The notes beneath the pieces were generated by a model, which did not search any database, was not told the origin of the DNA, and saw only the letters and a list, made by a program, of their open reading frames with translations. Shown in pieces: positions 1 to 5,963 of a DNA stretch of 10,473 bases. The stretch is taken from contig JBAZJM010000157.1 of NCBI GenBank assembly GCA_041651315.1, positions 1-10,473 of the forward strand, written 5' to 3'. The stretch is from CAITYL01 sp041651315 (GTDB taxonomy: Bacteria > Verrucomicrobiota > Lentisphaeria > Oligosphaerales > CAITYL01). The position numbers were made by a program, and so were the translations under genes. Each line of letters starts with the position of its first letter. Position 1 is the stretch's first letter.

Positions 1-221
1 TAGGATTGAAAAAACCATTTTTCATCAAGGGGCATCCAAGTCAAAACATGCTAAAACATACCCTTAAAAACGCCATTACCCAATCATAGGTTGGTTGAAA
101 TAGATACAAAGTGGTGTGTTTGGGATATTTTTAAACCGGCGCCCGCCGCCATATTGACGGGTACACGGAAGTGGACCACCACTACCGGTAAAACCACAAA
201 CCAGAAATAAGGAAACAGGCC
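1..221. other. AT-rich upstream region of the PEP-CTERM gene
   Basis: This 221-bp stretch is clearly more AT-rich than the rest of the window, and I find no gene in it. It holds a short direct repeat, AAAACAT at 43-49 and 53-59, spaced exactly 10 bp (one helical turn), which could be a regulator half-site pair. An extended -10-like sequence, TGG followed by GATATT, lies at 121-129, but I find no matching -35. I also looked for the sigma-54 type -24/-12 pattern (TGGCAC, 5 nt, TTGC), which some PEP-CTERM genes use, and did not find it. The promoter of the next gene is presumably here but is not resolved. Confidence 0.4.
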
Positions 222-989
222 ATGACGCTCATCCGTTCAAAAAAACAGATACGCCGCGCCGGAGCGGCCATCTTGTTGATGGCGGGCGTTGCTCAGGCTG
301 CGGTCGTTAGCGTGGAGAACTCCTCGTTCGAATCGCCGAACTTGGCCGCCGATTCAACCTTTTCTGTTCAGCCCTATGATGATGGAAATGTGGTTGCGGA
401 GTCCGGATGGGATTTTCGCGGTGGTTATCGCGATCTTTTCGACAACCGAACCGCTCATGCCGCGTATGGCGATGGTGGCAGTCAATACATGACCCTTTTC
501 TACCAAGACGCCCAAGTAAACGTCAATCCGGGGTTGGCCATCGGTCGGTTCACGCAGACGTTGGCGACCGACTTTGCGGCCAACACCACGTATACCCTCA
601 AGGTTCAAGTTGCCCGAAACACAAGCTGGAACTACGCCGGTTATGAAGTCGGCCTGGCATCAGGAGCCGCCTATTGGGCCGGCATCACCGACAATGACTA
701 TTCCCTGGGAGGCACGTGGGACGCGGTGAAGACGACGGGGGCCAAGGCGACTGTCGATGGCGCTTGGACCTTGGTGACACTTAACTACACGACCCCGGCA
801 TCAGGCGGGCCGGTCGGCTCTCCGATTGTACTGGTGTTTGCCGGCGGTTTGCTTGGCAATACAGCCGGTGATGAAAATTATGTCGTCCTATATGACGCCG
901 TATCGTTGGAAGCGTCCTCCGTTCCCGAACCGGCCACCCTCGGCCTGCTGGCGCTGGGCGGGTTGGTGTTGCTCCGCCGCCGGCGGTGA
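222..989 (+). CDS. PEP-CTERM sorting-domain secreted protein, jelly-roll-like
   Basis: A 255-aa exported protein. Seen: a basic N-terminus (RSKKQIRR) and a hydrophobic stretch at residues 13-26 ending in AQA, a good signal peptidase I site. The mature domain begins VENSSFESP. It contains TLATDFAANTTYTLKVQV (about 113-130) and ends with a YDAVSLE strand near 224-230, which resembles the carbohydrate-binding jelly-roll modules common in this class. The C-terminus is a textbook PEP-CTERM signal: VPEP at 234-237, a hydrophobic helix at about 239-251, then RRRR. Known for the class: an exosortase removes this tail and anchors or releases the protein at the surface or in the exopolysaccharide. No exosortase gene is in the window. 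AAGGAA lies about 8 nt before the ATG. Codon choice looks less GC-biased than in the downstream genes. Export is well supported; the glycan-binding role is inferred. Confidence 0.9.
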   Translation: MTLIRSKKQIRRAGAAILLMAGVAQAAVVSVENSSFESPNLAADSTFSVQPYDDGNVVAESGWDFRGGYRDLFDNRTAHAAYGDGGSQYMTLFYQDAQVNVNPGLAIGRFTQTLATDFAANTTYTLKVQVARNTSWNYAGYEVGLASGAAYWAGITDNDYSLGGTWDAVKTTGAKATVDGAWTLVTLNYTTPASGGPVGSPIVLVFAGGLLGNTAGDENYVVLYDAVSLEASSVPEPATLGLLALGGLVLLRRRR

Positions 990-1013
990 CCGGCGCCCAG
1001 ACCATCCGGGTGG

Positions 1014-1073
1014 CTTGGGGGGGGGCATCCGACAAGTCCGACAGGTCGGATATGTCAGACATCCCCCCCCAAG
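1014..1073. repeat. Hairpin with G/C homopolymer arms enclosing nonamer tandem repeats
   Basis: The spacer between the PEP-CTERM and pseudopilin genes holds a perfect 11-bp inverted repeat, CTTGGGGGGGG against CCCCCCCCAAG (left arm from 1014, with one extra G; right arm 1063-1073). Between the arms lie four degenerate 9-bp units at 1028, 1037, 1046 and 1055, with consensus TCNGAYANS. The inside can also fold on itself: ATCCGAC at 1027-1033 matches GTCGGAT at 1045-1051, and ATGTC-A-GACAT forms a palindrome at 1052-1062. No T-tract follows on the plus strand, so it is not a classical intrinsic terminator. It could attenuate read-through or be a copy of a dispersed repeat. Confidence 0.75.
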
Positions 1074-1102
1074 GGCAAGCCGACTAGACGAGGCACTCTT
1101 CC

Positions 1103-1876
1103 ATGAAACGCTTCTTCACCCTCATTGAACTGCTGGTGGTGATCGCCATCATTGCCATCCTGGCCAGCATGTTGCTGCCGGCGCTGGGCCGGGCCAAGGA
1201 CAAGGCGAAAATCGCCGCCTGTGCCGGCCAGTTGCGCGGGCTCAGCCAGGGCTGTTTCATCTATGCCGCCGACTACAACGGCTACGTTCCGACAAACCAC
1301 AACTTTTTCGGGTACTATCAGCACCTTGCCCATGACAACAGTTACAACGAATGGTGGAATTTGGGCCTGCTGTTCAAGGTCGGCACCGTTGCCAACCCGC
1401 AGGCCTTTTACTGCCCCAGCTATCAGCAGAGCAGCACCGATCCCGATCCCAACGTGCCGGCCTACAGTCCCGCCGTCGCCAAACAGTGGAACCACCCCAG
1501 CGGCCTTGCCATCGGCATTCCCTACACCTACCTGGTTCCGCATTTGTCCAATGTCCAAGGCCCCTCCGGCGGCAATTTCACCTACACGGCGGAAAACCTC
1601 AAAGGCTGGGAAGCCGACGGCAACGAGGGCGGGTACAAATTCTGGAGCTGTCCCGCCGATGGCCTGGGCAATCTGACCATCGCCAGCGACCTGCTCTACA
1701 ACCAAAGCAATTGGACGCATGCCAAGGACAACGGCTTCAATGCCGCATTCGGCGACGGCGGCGTCAAGTTCACCCGCAGCTCCCTGGCCTATGACGGCAA
1801 TAGCTGGCCGGGCTGGTGGAGCGGCGGCAGCCGTTCCATCCACTGGTTCTTCTCCGATTTTTCCAAAAACCGCTGA
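1103..1876 (+). CDS. Type IV pilin/pseudopilin-like protein with H...DG motif
   Basis: A 257-aa protein with the class III (prepilin) signal: MKR, then FTLIELLVVIAII and a hydrophobic helix to about residue 27, followed by the amphipathic stretch GRAKDKAKIAACAGQLR. The conserved Glu at +5 is present. The residue before the cleavage site is Phe, not the usual Gly. The C-terminal region has WTHAKDNGFNAAFGDGGVKF, a variant of the H-X9-DG motif found in this large family of Planctomycetes, Lentisphaerota and Verrucomicrobiota; here the His-to-DG spacing is 11 residues. The middle is rich in Trp, Tyr, Asn and Gly, as in an extracellular globular domain. GAGG lies 9 nt before the ATG. The beta-helix gene starts 55 bp after the stop, so co-transcription is likely. 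The family sits in the membrane or at the cell surface; its function is not established, and a role in glycan capture is only inferred. Confidence 0.88.
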   Translation: MKRFFTLIELLVVIAIIAILASMLLPALGRAKDKAKIAACAGQLRGLSQGCFIYAADYNGYVPTNHNFFGYYQHLAHDNSYNEWWNLGLLFKVGTVANPQAFYCPSYQQSSTDPDPNVPAYSPAVAKQWNHPSGLAIGIPYTYLVPHLSNVQGPSGGNFTYTAENLKGWEADGNEGGYKFWSCPADGLGNLTIASDLLYNQSNWTHAKDNGFNAAFGDGGVKFTRSSLAYDGNSWPGWWSGGSRSIHWFFSDFSKNR

Positions 1877-1931
1877 TCCGGCACCGGTTCCCAACCGTCT
1901 TCTGTGCCACGCCCCCAAGGACGCGCCTCCC

Positions 1932-3131
1932 ATGTTCGGTTTCTGTTTAAACAACGTTTGCCGCACGCTAACCCTGGCCTGCCTGGCGGCCGGCGCCGTC
2001 ATGGCGGACGGCCTCAACGTCGCCGCCTATGGTGCCAAGGGTGACGGCAAAACCGATGACACCCCGGCTTTCCGGCAGGCCTTCTTGGCCGCCGGTACCG
2101 CCGCCCGATGCGTGACGGTGCCGCCCGGCACCTATCTCCTCGGCCCCCAGCCGTTGGAACTGCCGCCCAACGTCACCCTGCGCGGCGCCGGCGCCACCAC
2201 CGTGCTCAGGGCCGCCCCGTGCACCACCACCCTACTGACGCTGAAGGACGGCTGCGCCCTGGCCGATCTCGCCTTCGATGGCCGCCAGGCCAAGCCCGGC
2301 GAAGCCAACGATCCCGGCCTGATCATGATCCAAGGTGCCAAGGCGATCCGGCTGGATCGCCTCCGTTTCGACCATGTCGACCGCGACTGCGTCTTCCTTG
2401 ATCATGCCGGCAACGTCACCATTGCCGACTGCGATTTCGCCATGGTCGGCCTGGCCATCAATACCGTGTTCTCCCACCACCTGCGCATCACCGGCAACCG
2501 GATCACCGACGCCCGCGTGCATGGCATCGAAATCTGGGGCATGTACAACTGGGAACTCCAGGACACCTCCGACATTATGATCACCGGCAATTACGTCAAG
2601 AACGGTGGCGCCGGCGCCATTTGGGCCTCCGGCGGCCGTGACCTTGTCCTGGCCAACAATGTGATCAACGGTGCCACGGATGTCGGGCTCGACCTGGAAT
2701 GGTGCGAAAACGCCGTCATTACCGGCAACAGCGTGCGCCGCTGCAAGAACGGCGGCATCTCCCTGTTCTTCGCCTGCCGCAACATCGCCATCACCGGCAA
2801 CGCGGTGACCAATGATTACCCGATCAGCGAGGCCGACGCCAAGGAAGGCTGGTGGGTGCGCTCGGGCATCTGGCTGACCTACCCCAACCGTGGCGAATTC
2901 AAGGGCGACCACGGCCACCGCGACATTACCATTGTCGGCAACACCATTACCTGCGCCCCCGGCCAGCGCCGGGCCATCTGGATCGGCGGTGAAAGCCAAA
3001 ACGTGGTCATCAACGCCAACGCCATCAATGGCGGCGGCGTGTGGTACGGCGGCGAACACCAGGTCAACCCCATGATCCTCAGTGAATTGCCAGTAAACAC
3101 CGTGGTGCCCGCCGTGCCTCCGAAAAAGTAA
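1932..3131 (+). CDS. Exported right-handed beta-helix protein (pectate lyase 3-like)
   Basis: A 399-aa protein. I chose the ATG at 1932 because AAGGA lies 10 nt upstream and it opens directly onto a signal peptide (LTLACLAAGAVMA, cut before DGLNV); the frame is open further upstream but would overlap the pseudopilin gene. The mature N-terminus has the motif NVAAYGAKGDGKTDDTPAF, the hallmark of the Pectate_lyase_3 / phage tailspike-type beta-helix. About ten parallel-helix turns follow, marked by repeated ITGN or LANN strands (ITGNRI, ITGNYV, LANNVI, ITGNSV, ITGNAV, IVGNTI). Known: this fold covers polysaccharide lyases, GH28-like hydrolases and epimerases. I cannot assign catalytic residues or a substrate. 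Likely periplasmic or extracellular. The 55-bp gap to the pseudopilin gene suggests an operon. Fold confidence is high, enzymatic activity uncertain. Confidence 0.88.
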   Translation: MFGFCLNNVCRTLTLACLAAGAVMADGLNVAAYGAKGDGKTDDTPAFRQAFLAAGTAARCVTVPPGTYLLGPQPLELPPNVTLRGAGATTVLRAAPCTTTLLTLKDGCALADLAFDGRQAKPGEANDPGLIMIQGAKAIRLDRLRFDHVDRDCVFLDHAGNVTIADCDFAMVGLAINTVFSHHLRITGNRITDARVHGIEIWGMYNWELQDTSDIMITGNYVKNGGAGAIWASGGRDLVLANNVINGATDVGLDLEWCENAVITGNSVRRCKNGGISLFFACRNIAITGNAVTNDYPISEADAKEGWWVRSGIWLTYPNRGEFKGDHGHRDITIVGNTITCAPGQRRAIWIGGESQNVVINANAINGGGVWYGGEHQVNPMILSELPVNTVVPAVPPKK

Positions 3132-3451
3132 CCCCCATCCCAATGGCGGCCTCTCGCCCACCCCCGCAAAGGACAGCGCAAGTTGACCGGTCACTCCGAC
3201 TCCCTGCGGTCGCTGCGTTCCCGGCTCTAAAAAACCGGTTCCAGATTCTCCCCCCCCCTTCTACGGGTTTGACATTCAGAATTTTCCCCCAACGTGAGAC
3301 AGGCCATCTTGCCTGTCCTGGCCCTCCGCAGGGTTGCGGCGCGACGAACGCCCCCTGGCCGCCCGGGGCCGGGCGGCTTCCTTCAATATTCGACTTTCAA
3401 AATTAGTGTCAACGCGGACCGCCTTTAAAGAATTACAAGATATTACATCCC
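3132..3451. other. 320-bp gene-free spacer with palindromes and hairpins
   Basis: I find no convincing gene here. The spacer holds a perfect 10-bp palindrome TGACCGGTCA (3184-3193) and a perfect 8-bp palindrome AACCGGTT (3233-3240), which share the core ACCGGT. It also has a hairpin GACAGGC-CATCTT-GCCTGTC (3298-3317) and a hairpin CCGCCCG-GGGC-CGGGCGG (3359-3376). Two similar words, GACATTCAGAATT (3271-3283) and GACTTTCAAAATT (3392-3404), match at 11 of 13 positions. Neither hairpin is followed by a T-tract. A TTGACA at 3269-3274 lacks a -10 partner at the right spacing. The region probably carries the promoter of the glycosidase gene plus repeat debris. Confidence 0.6.
3184..3240. promoter_or_regulatory. 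Pair of ACCGGT-core palindromes, possible operator
   Basis: TGACCGGTCA at 3184-3193 and AACCGGTT at 3233-3240 are perfect palindromes sharing the ACCGGT core, with centres 48 bp apart, upstream of the glycoside hydrolase gene. Dimeric repressors often bind such paired sites. No known consensus is recognised, and the sites are more than 200 bp from the start codon, so this is a weak regulatory call. Confidence 0.25.
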
Positions 3452-5428
3452 ATGTCATTCCAGCTTCCATTCCGCCAGATTCACCTGGACTTTCACACCG
3501 GCCCCGGCATTCCCGATGTCGGCGCCGAGTTCGACGCCAACGCCTTTGCGGACCAACTGGCCGCCGCCCATGTCAACAGCGTCACCCTGTTCGCCAAGTG
3601 CCACCACGGTCATCTTTATTACAACACGCGCCACCCGGCGCGGCATCCGGGGCTGCGGCCGGGCCTGGATCTGCTGGGCAAACAGATTGCCGCCTGCCAC
3701 CGCCGCGGCATCCGCGCGCCCATCTACCTGAGCACACAGTGCGATGAATTCGCCGCCACCACCCATCCCGAGTGGCGCGTGGTCACCCCGGACGGCCGGC
3801 TGGCCGGGTCACCGTTGGACGCCTGCTGGCACTTGGTGGACATGTCCAGTCCCTATCAGGATTACCTCGCCGACCAGGTGGCCGAGGTGCTGAAACAATT
3901 CAGTCCCGTGGACGGCATCTTCCTCGACATGTGCTGGGACCAGCCAAGCATCTCCACCTGGGCCCTGGCCGGCATGCGCAAGGCCGGCCTCGACCCGCTC
4001 CGGGAGGCGGACCGGATGGCCTATGCGCACCAGGTGGCGCTGGACTACATGACGCGTTACCAAAAACTGGCCGTCCAGCTCACCGGCAACCCGGACCTGC
4101 CGGTCATGTTCAACTCCCGCCCGCTGTGGAACGTGGCCGCGGAGAAGAAATTCCTGCGCCATGTCGAGATCGAGGCCCTGCCCACCGGCGACTGCGGGTA
4201 TATGTACTTCCCGCTCAACGTGCGCTACGTCCGCACCTTCGGCCTGCCCACCCTCGGCATGACCGCCCGCTTCCACAAAAGCTGGGCCGATTTCGGCGGT
4301 CTCAAGCCCCAGGCGGCGCTGATGTACGAATGCTGTCAGATGCTGGCTCATGGCGCCTGTTGCAGCGTCGGCGACCAGCTGCACCCGCGCGGCGCCCTTG
4401 ACGCCGGCGCCTACGACTTGATCGGTTCCGTTTACCGCCACGTCGAGGCCTGCGAGCCGTGGTGCGCCGGCGCGGCGCCGGTCACCGACCTCGCCGTGAT
4501 CCGCGTACCCGCCACCGGTTTCTTCGAGACCCCCGGCAACGCCAACGAGGGCGCCGTCCGCGCCCTCACCCAGCTCAAGCAGCAGTTCGACCTCATCCCC
4601 GCCGGCAACGCCTTCGACAGCTACCGGGTCATCGTGGTCCCGGAAGGCGTCACCATCACTCCGGAACTGGCGGCGCGCTTGAAACAGTATGTCGCCAAGG
4701 GCGGCGCCGTGCTGTTCTCCGGCAGCGCCGGATTCACCGCCGACCACCAGCCGGTGCTCGGCATCCGGCAAGGCGTCGTCTGCACGGGGGAGTCACCGTT
4801 CACCACCACCTACCTGCGTTTCACCGGCAGCCTTGCCGCAGGCATTGCCGCCAACACTGACCATGCCATGTACGAGCGCGGCCGGCGCCTCACCCCTGCC
4901 GCCGGCGCCACCGGCCTGGGGAACGTTGTCGAACCGTACTTTGAGCGGAGCTGGGATCATTTCTGCTCCCATGCCCAAACTCCCGGAAAGACGCTTTCCC
5001 CCTATGTCGCCGCCGTGCGCAAGGGGCGGATTATCACCAGTGCCCTCCCGCTCTTCAAAGCCTATGGCACCCACGGCAGCCTCGCCTGCCGCCACCTCAT
5101 CGGCAAGCTGCTGGAGCTGCTGCTGCCCGAGCCGCTGCTGCGCGTCACCGCGCCCAGTTTCGTCGAGGCCACCGTCACCCGCCAGCCCAGGCGCCACATT
5201 GTCCACCTGCTCAGCTACGCGCCGGTGCGCCGGGCGCCGGGCCTGGACATTGTGGAGGAGGCGTCATGGGTCAAGGCGCCGGCCGTCGCCCTGCGCCGGC
5301 CCAAGGTCCCCAAGCGAGTGACCCTGCAACCGGAAGGTGTCACCCTGCCCTGCCGTTACCGCCACGGCTATGCCGAAGTCACCCTGCCGGAACTTTCCGG
5401 CCACGCCATGCTGGTGTTCGAGGACTAG
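3452..5428 (+). CDS. Predicted glycoside hydrolase, GHL6 family, with trimerisation-like domain
   Basis: A 658-aa protein with no signal peptide, so probably cytoplasmic. The N-terminal (beta/alpha)8 domain (about 1-340) opens with FRQIHLDFHTGPGIPDVGAE and VNSVTLFAKCHHGHLYYNTR, then GIRAPIYLSTQCDEFAATHP-like text, all typical of the hypothetical glycosyl hydrolase 6 family (PF14871), which is related to alpha-L-fucosidases and beta-galactosidases. Candidate acidic residues are D159 in GIFLDMCWD and E239/E241 in VEIEALPTGD. From about 345 to 430 is a Rossmann-like segment (YRVIVVPEGVTITPELAARL, then KGGAVLFSG) like the beta-galactosidase trimerisation domain. The C-terminus (about 560-658) is beta-rich and ends GHAMLVFED. 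The substrate cannot be read from the sequence; alpha-fucoside or beta-galactoside is a guess. The ATG at 3452 has no clear Shine-Dalgarno site. The stop overlaps, tail to tail, that of a minus-strand coding remnant. Confidence 0.85.
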   Translation: MSFQLPFRQIHLDFHTGPGIPDVGAEFDANAFADQLAAAHVNSVTLFAKCHHGHLYYNTRHPARHPGLRPGLDLLGKQIAACHRRGIRAPIYLSTQCDEFAATTHPEWRVVTPDGRLAGSPLDACWHLVDMSSPYQDYLADQVAEVLKQFSPVDGIFLDMCWDQPSISTWALAGMRKAGLDPLREADRMAYAHQVALDYMTRYQKLAVQLTGNPDLPVMFNSRPLWNVAAEKKFLRHVEIEALPTGDCGYMYFPLNVRYVRTFGLPTLGMTARFHKSWADFGGLKPQAALMYECCQMLAHGACCSVGDQLHPRGALDAGAYDLIGSVYRHVEACEPWCAGAAPVTDLAVIRVPATGFFETPGNANEGAVRALTQLKQQFDLIPAGNAFDSYRVIVVPEGVTITPELAARLKQYVAKGGAVLFSGSAGFTADHQPVLGIRQGVVCTGESPFTTTYLRFTGSLAAGIAANTDHAMYERGRRLTPAAGATGLGNVVEPYFERSWDHFCSHAQTPGKTLSPYVAAVRKGRIITSALPLFKAYGTHGSLACRHLIGKLLELLLPEPLLRVTAPSFVEATVTRQPRRHIVHLLSYAPVRRAPGLDIVEEASWVKAPAVALRRPKVPKRVTLQPEGVTLPCRYRHGYAEVTLPELSGHAMLVFED

Positions 5429-5637
5429 AGCAGCGCCGCCACATGCACCGCGCTCAGATCGTGGTCGTCCACCGCATAGGGGATGAGGTCATAGGCGATG
5501 CCGGCGGGCTTGAACATCGGCGACTGTTGCGCCTGCGCCTTGACGGTGGCGGCCCACGGAAAACTGCTGTTCAACGGCACCGATACCGTTTTTGCCTTTT
5601 CTTTGGCGTGACAGGAATGCCTCCTCGCGGCTGGCAC
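5425..5637 (-). pseudogene. Orphan C-terminal coding tail of an unidentified gene
   Basis: A minus-strand reading frame of 70 codons from a possible GTG. The last 50 codons (about 5580 to 5425) look truly coding. They use the same GC-ending codons as the neighbouring genes (AAG, GCC, ATC, CTC, GTG) and encode a protein-like stretch with SSFPWAATVKAQAQQ, MFKPAGIAYDLIPYAV and a DDHDLSAVHVAALL end. Upstream, near 5600-5690, the frame runs into a palindromic repeat and loses protein character, so the N-terminal part of the gene seems to have been deleted or replaced. It converges on the glycosidase gene, with the two stop codons overlapping. I do not recognise the family. It could instead be a very short intact gene, but no Shine-Dalgarno site is apparent. 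Confidence 0.35.
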
Positions 5638-5685
5638 AGCCGCGGCTACAGCAACACCCCAATCCTGTAGCGGCGCCCGTGCCAG
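5631..5685. repeat. Long imperfect hairpin, 21-nt arms
   Basis: Arms at 5631-5651 and 5665-5685 are inverted repeats matching at 18 of 21 positions. CTGGCAC pairs with GTGCCAG at the base and GCTACAG with CTGTAGC at the top, around a 13-nt loop. It lies in the convergent zone between the glycosidase and dnaG and appears to interrupt the minus-strand coding remnant. No T-tract follows it on either strand. The CTGTAG/CTACAG word also closes the cloverleaf element at 9390-9452, which hints at a related repeat family. Confidence 0.7.
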
Positions 5686-5787
5686 GCACCCTCCACCAAA
5701 ACCGGAGGGAGCGACACCGGATCACCCCAACGTTTATGGGATGGCGGTGAGGCGGTTCCCAAACCCTCCGTCAAATCTATTTGTGCC

Positions 5788-5865
5788 TTTTGCGGATTCC
5801 GCAGGCCGCTTCTGTGCGACAAATCACGATTGGGACGGCAGGGGCGGCCTGCGGAATCCGCAAAA
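5788..5865. repeat. Perfect 22-bp inverted repeat with T4/A4 ends
   Basis: The left arm 5788-5809 starts TTTTGCGGATTCCGC and ends AGGCCGC; the right arm 5844-5865 is its exact reverse complement. Inside the arms the pairing continues on the plus strand with two G-T wobbles and three further pairs (5812-5814 with 5839-5841), giving a stem of about 27 pairs and a loop of 24 nt. Each arm also contains its own small palindrome, GCGGATTCCGC. The T-run precedes and the A-run follows the stem on both strands, the reverse of an intrinsic terminator. This looks more like the ends of a small non-autonomous mobile element or a dispersed palindrome. Confidence 0.8.
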
Positions 5866-5886
5866 CGATCAAAAGTTTTAGGAAGG

Positions 5887-5927
5887 GGTTTGGGGAGCAC
5901 CCTTTTCCCAAAAGGGTGGCCCCAACC
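5887..5927. terminator. Strong hairpin, possible bidirectional terminator after dnaG
   Basis: A stable stem-loop: CACCCTTTT (5898-5906), loop CCC, AAAAGGGTG (5910-5918). After a small internal loop (AG at 5896-5897 against G at 5919) the stem extends through GGGG (5892-5895) with CCCC (5920-5923), then GG-TT with AA-CC around one bulged T. It lies 37 nt beyond the dnaG stop in the convergent zone, where terminators are expected. No U-tract follows directly on either strand; on the minus strand the first T-run (ACTTTTG) comes about 13 nt later. It may end transcription Rho-independently with low efficiency, or may be a dispersed repeat. Confidence 0.5.
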
Positions 5928-5963
5928 AACTGCCCCGCACCCTGTATCCGGCGTATTGTGCCG

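Noticed and set aside
1719..1931. Longer N-terminus for the beta-helix protein from an ATG at 1719
   Set aside because: It would overlap the pseudopilin gene by about 158 nt and bury a clear signal peptide; the ATG at 1932 has a ribosome-binding site and opens directly on that peptide.
3269..3297. TTGACA at 3269-3274 as the -35 of a glycosidase promoter
   Set aside because: No -10-like hexamer occurs 16-18 nt downstream; the bases there are ACGTGA-like.
3298..3376. Hairpins at 3298-3317 and 3359-3376 as terminators of the beta-helix gene
   Set aside because: They start about 165 nt or more after the stop and neither is followed by a T-run on the plus strand.
1055..4771. Three minus-strand frames of exactly 320 codons (1055-2017, 2232-3194, 3809-4771)
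   Set aside because: They lie opposite the pseudopilin, beta-helix and glycosidase genes, have low-complexity Gly/Ala/Val/Asp composition and do not resemble each other. The equal length appears to be coincidence.
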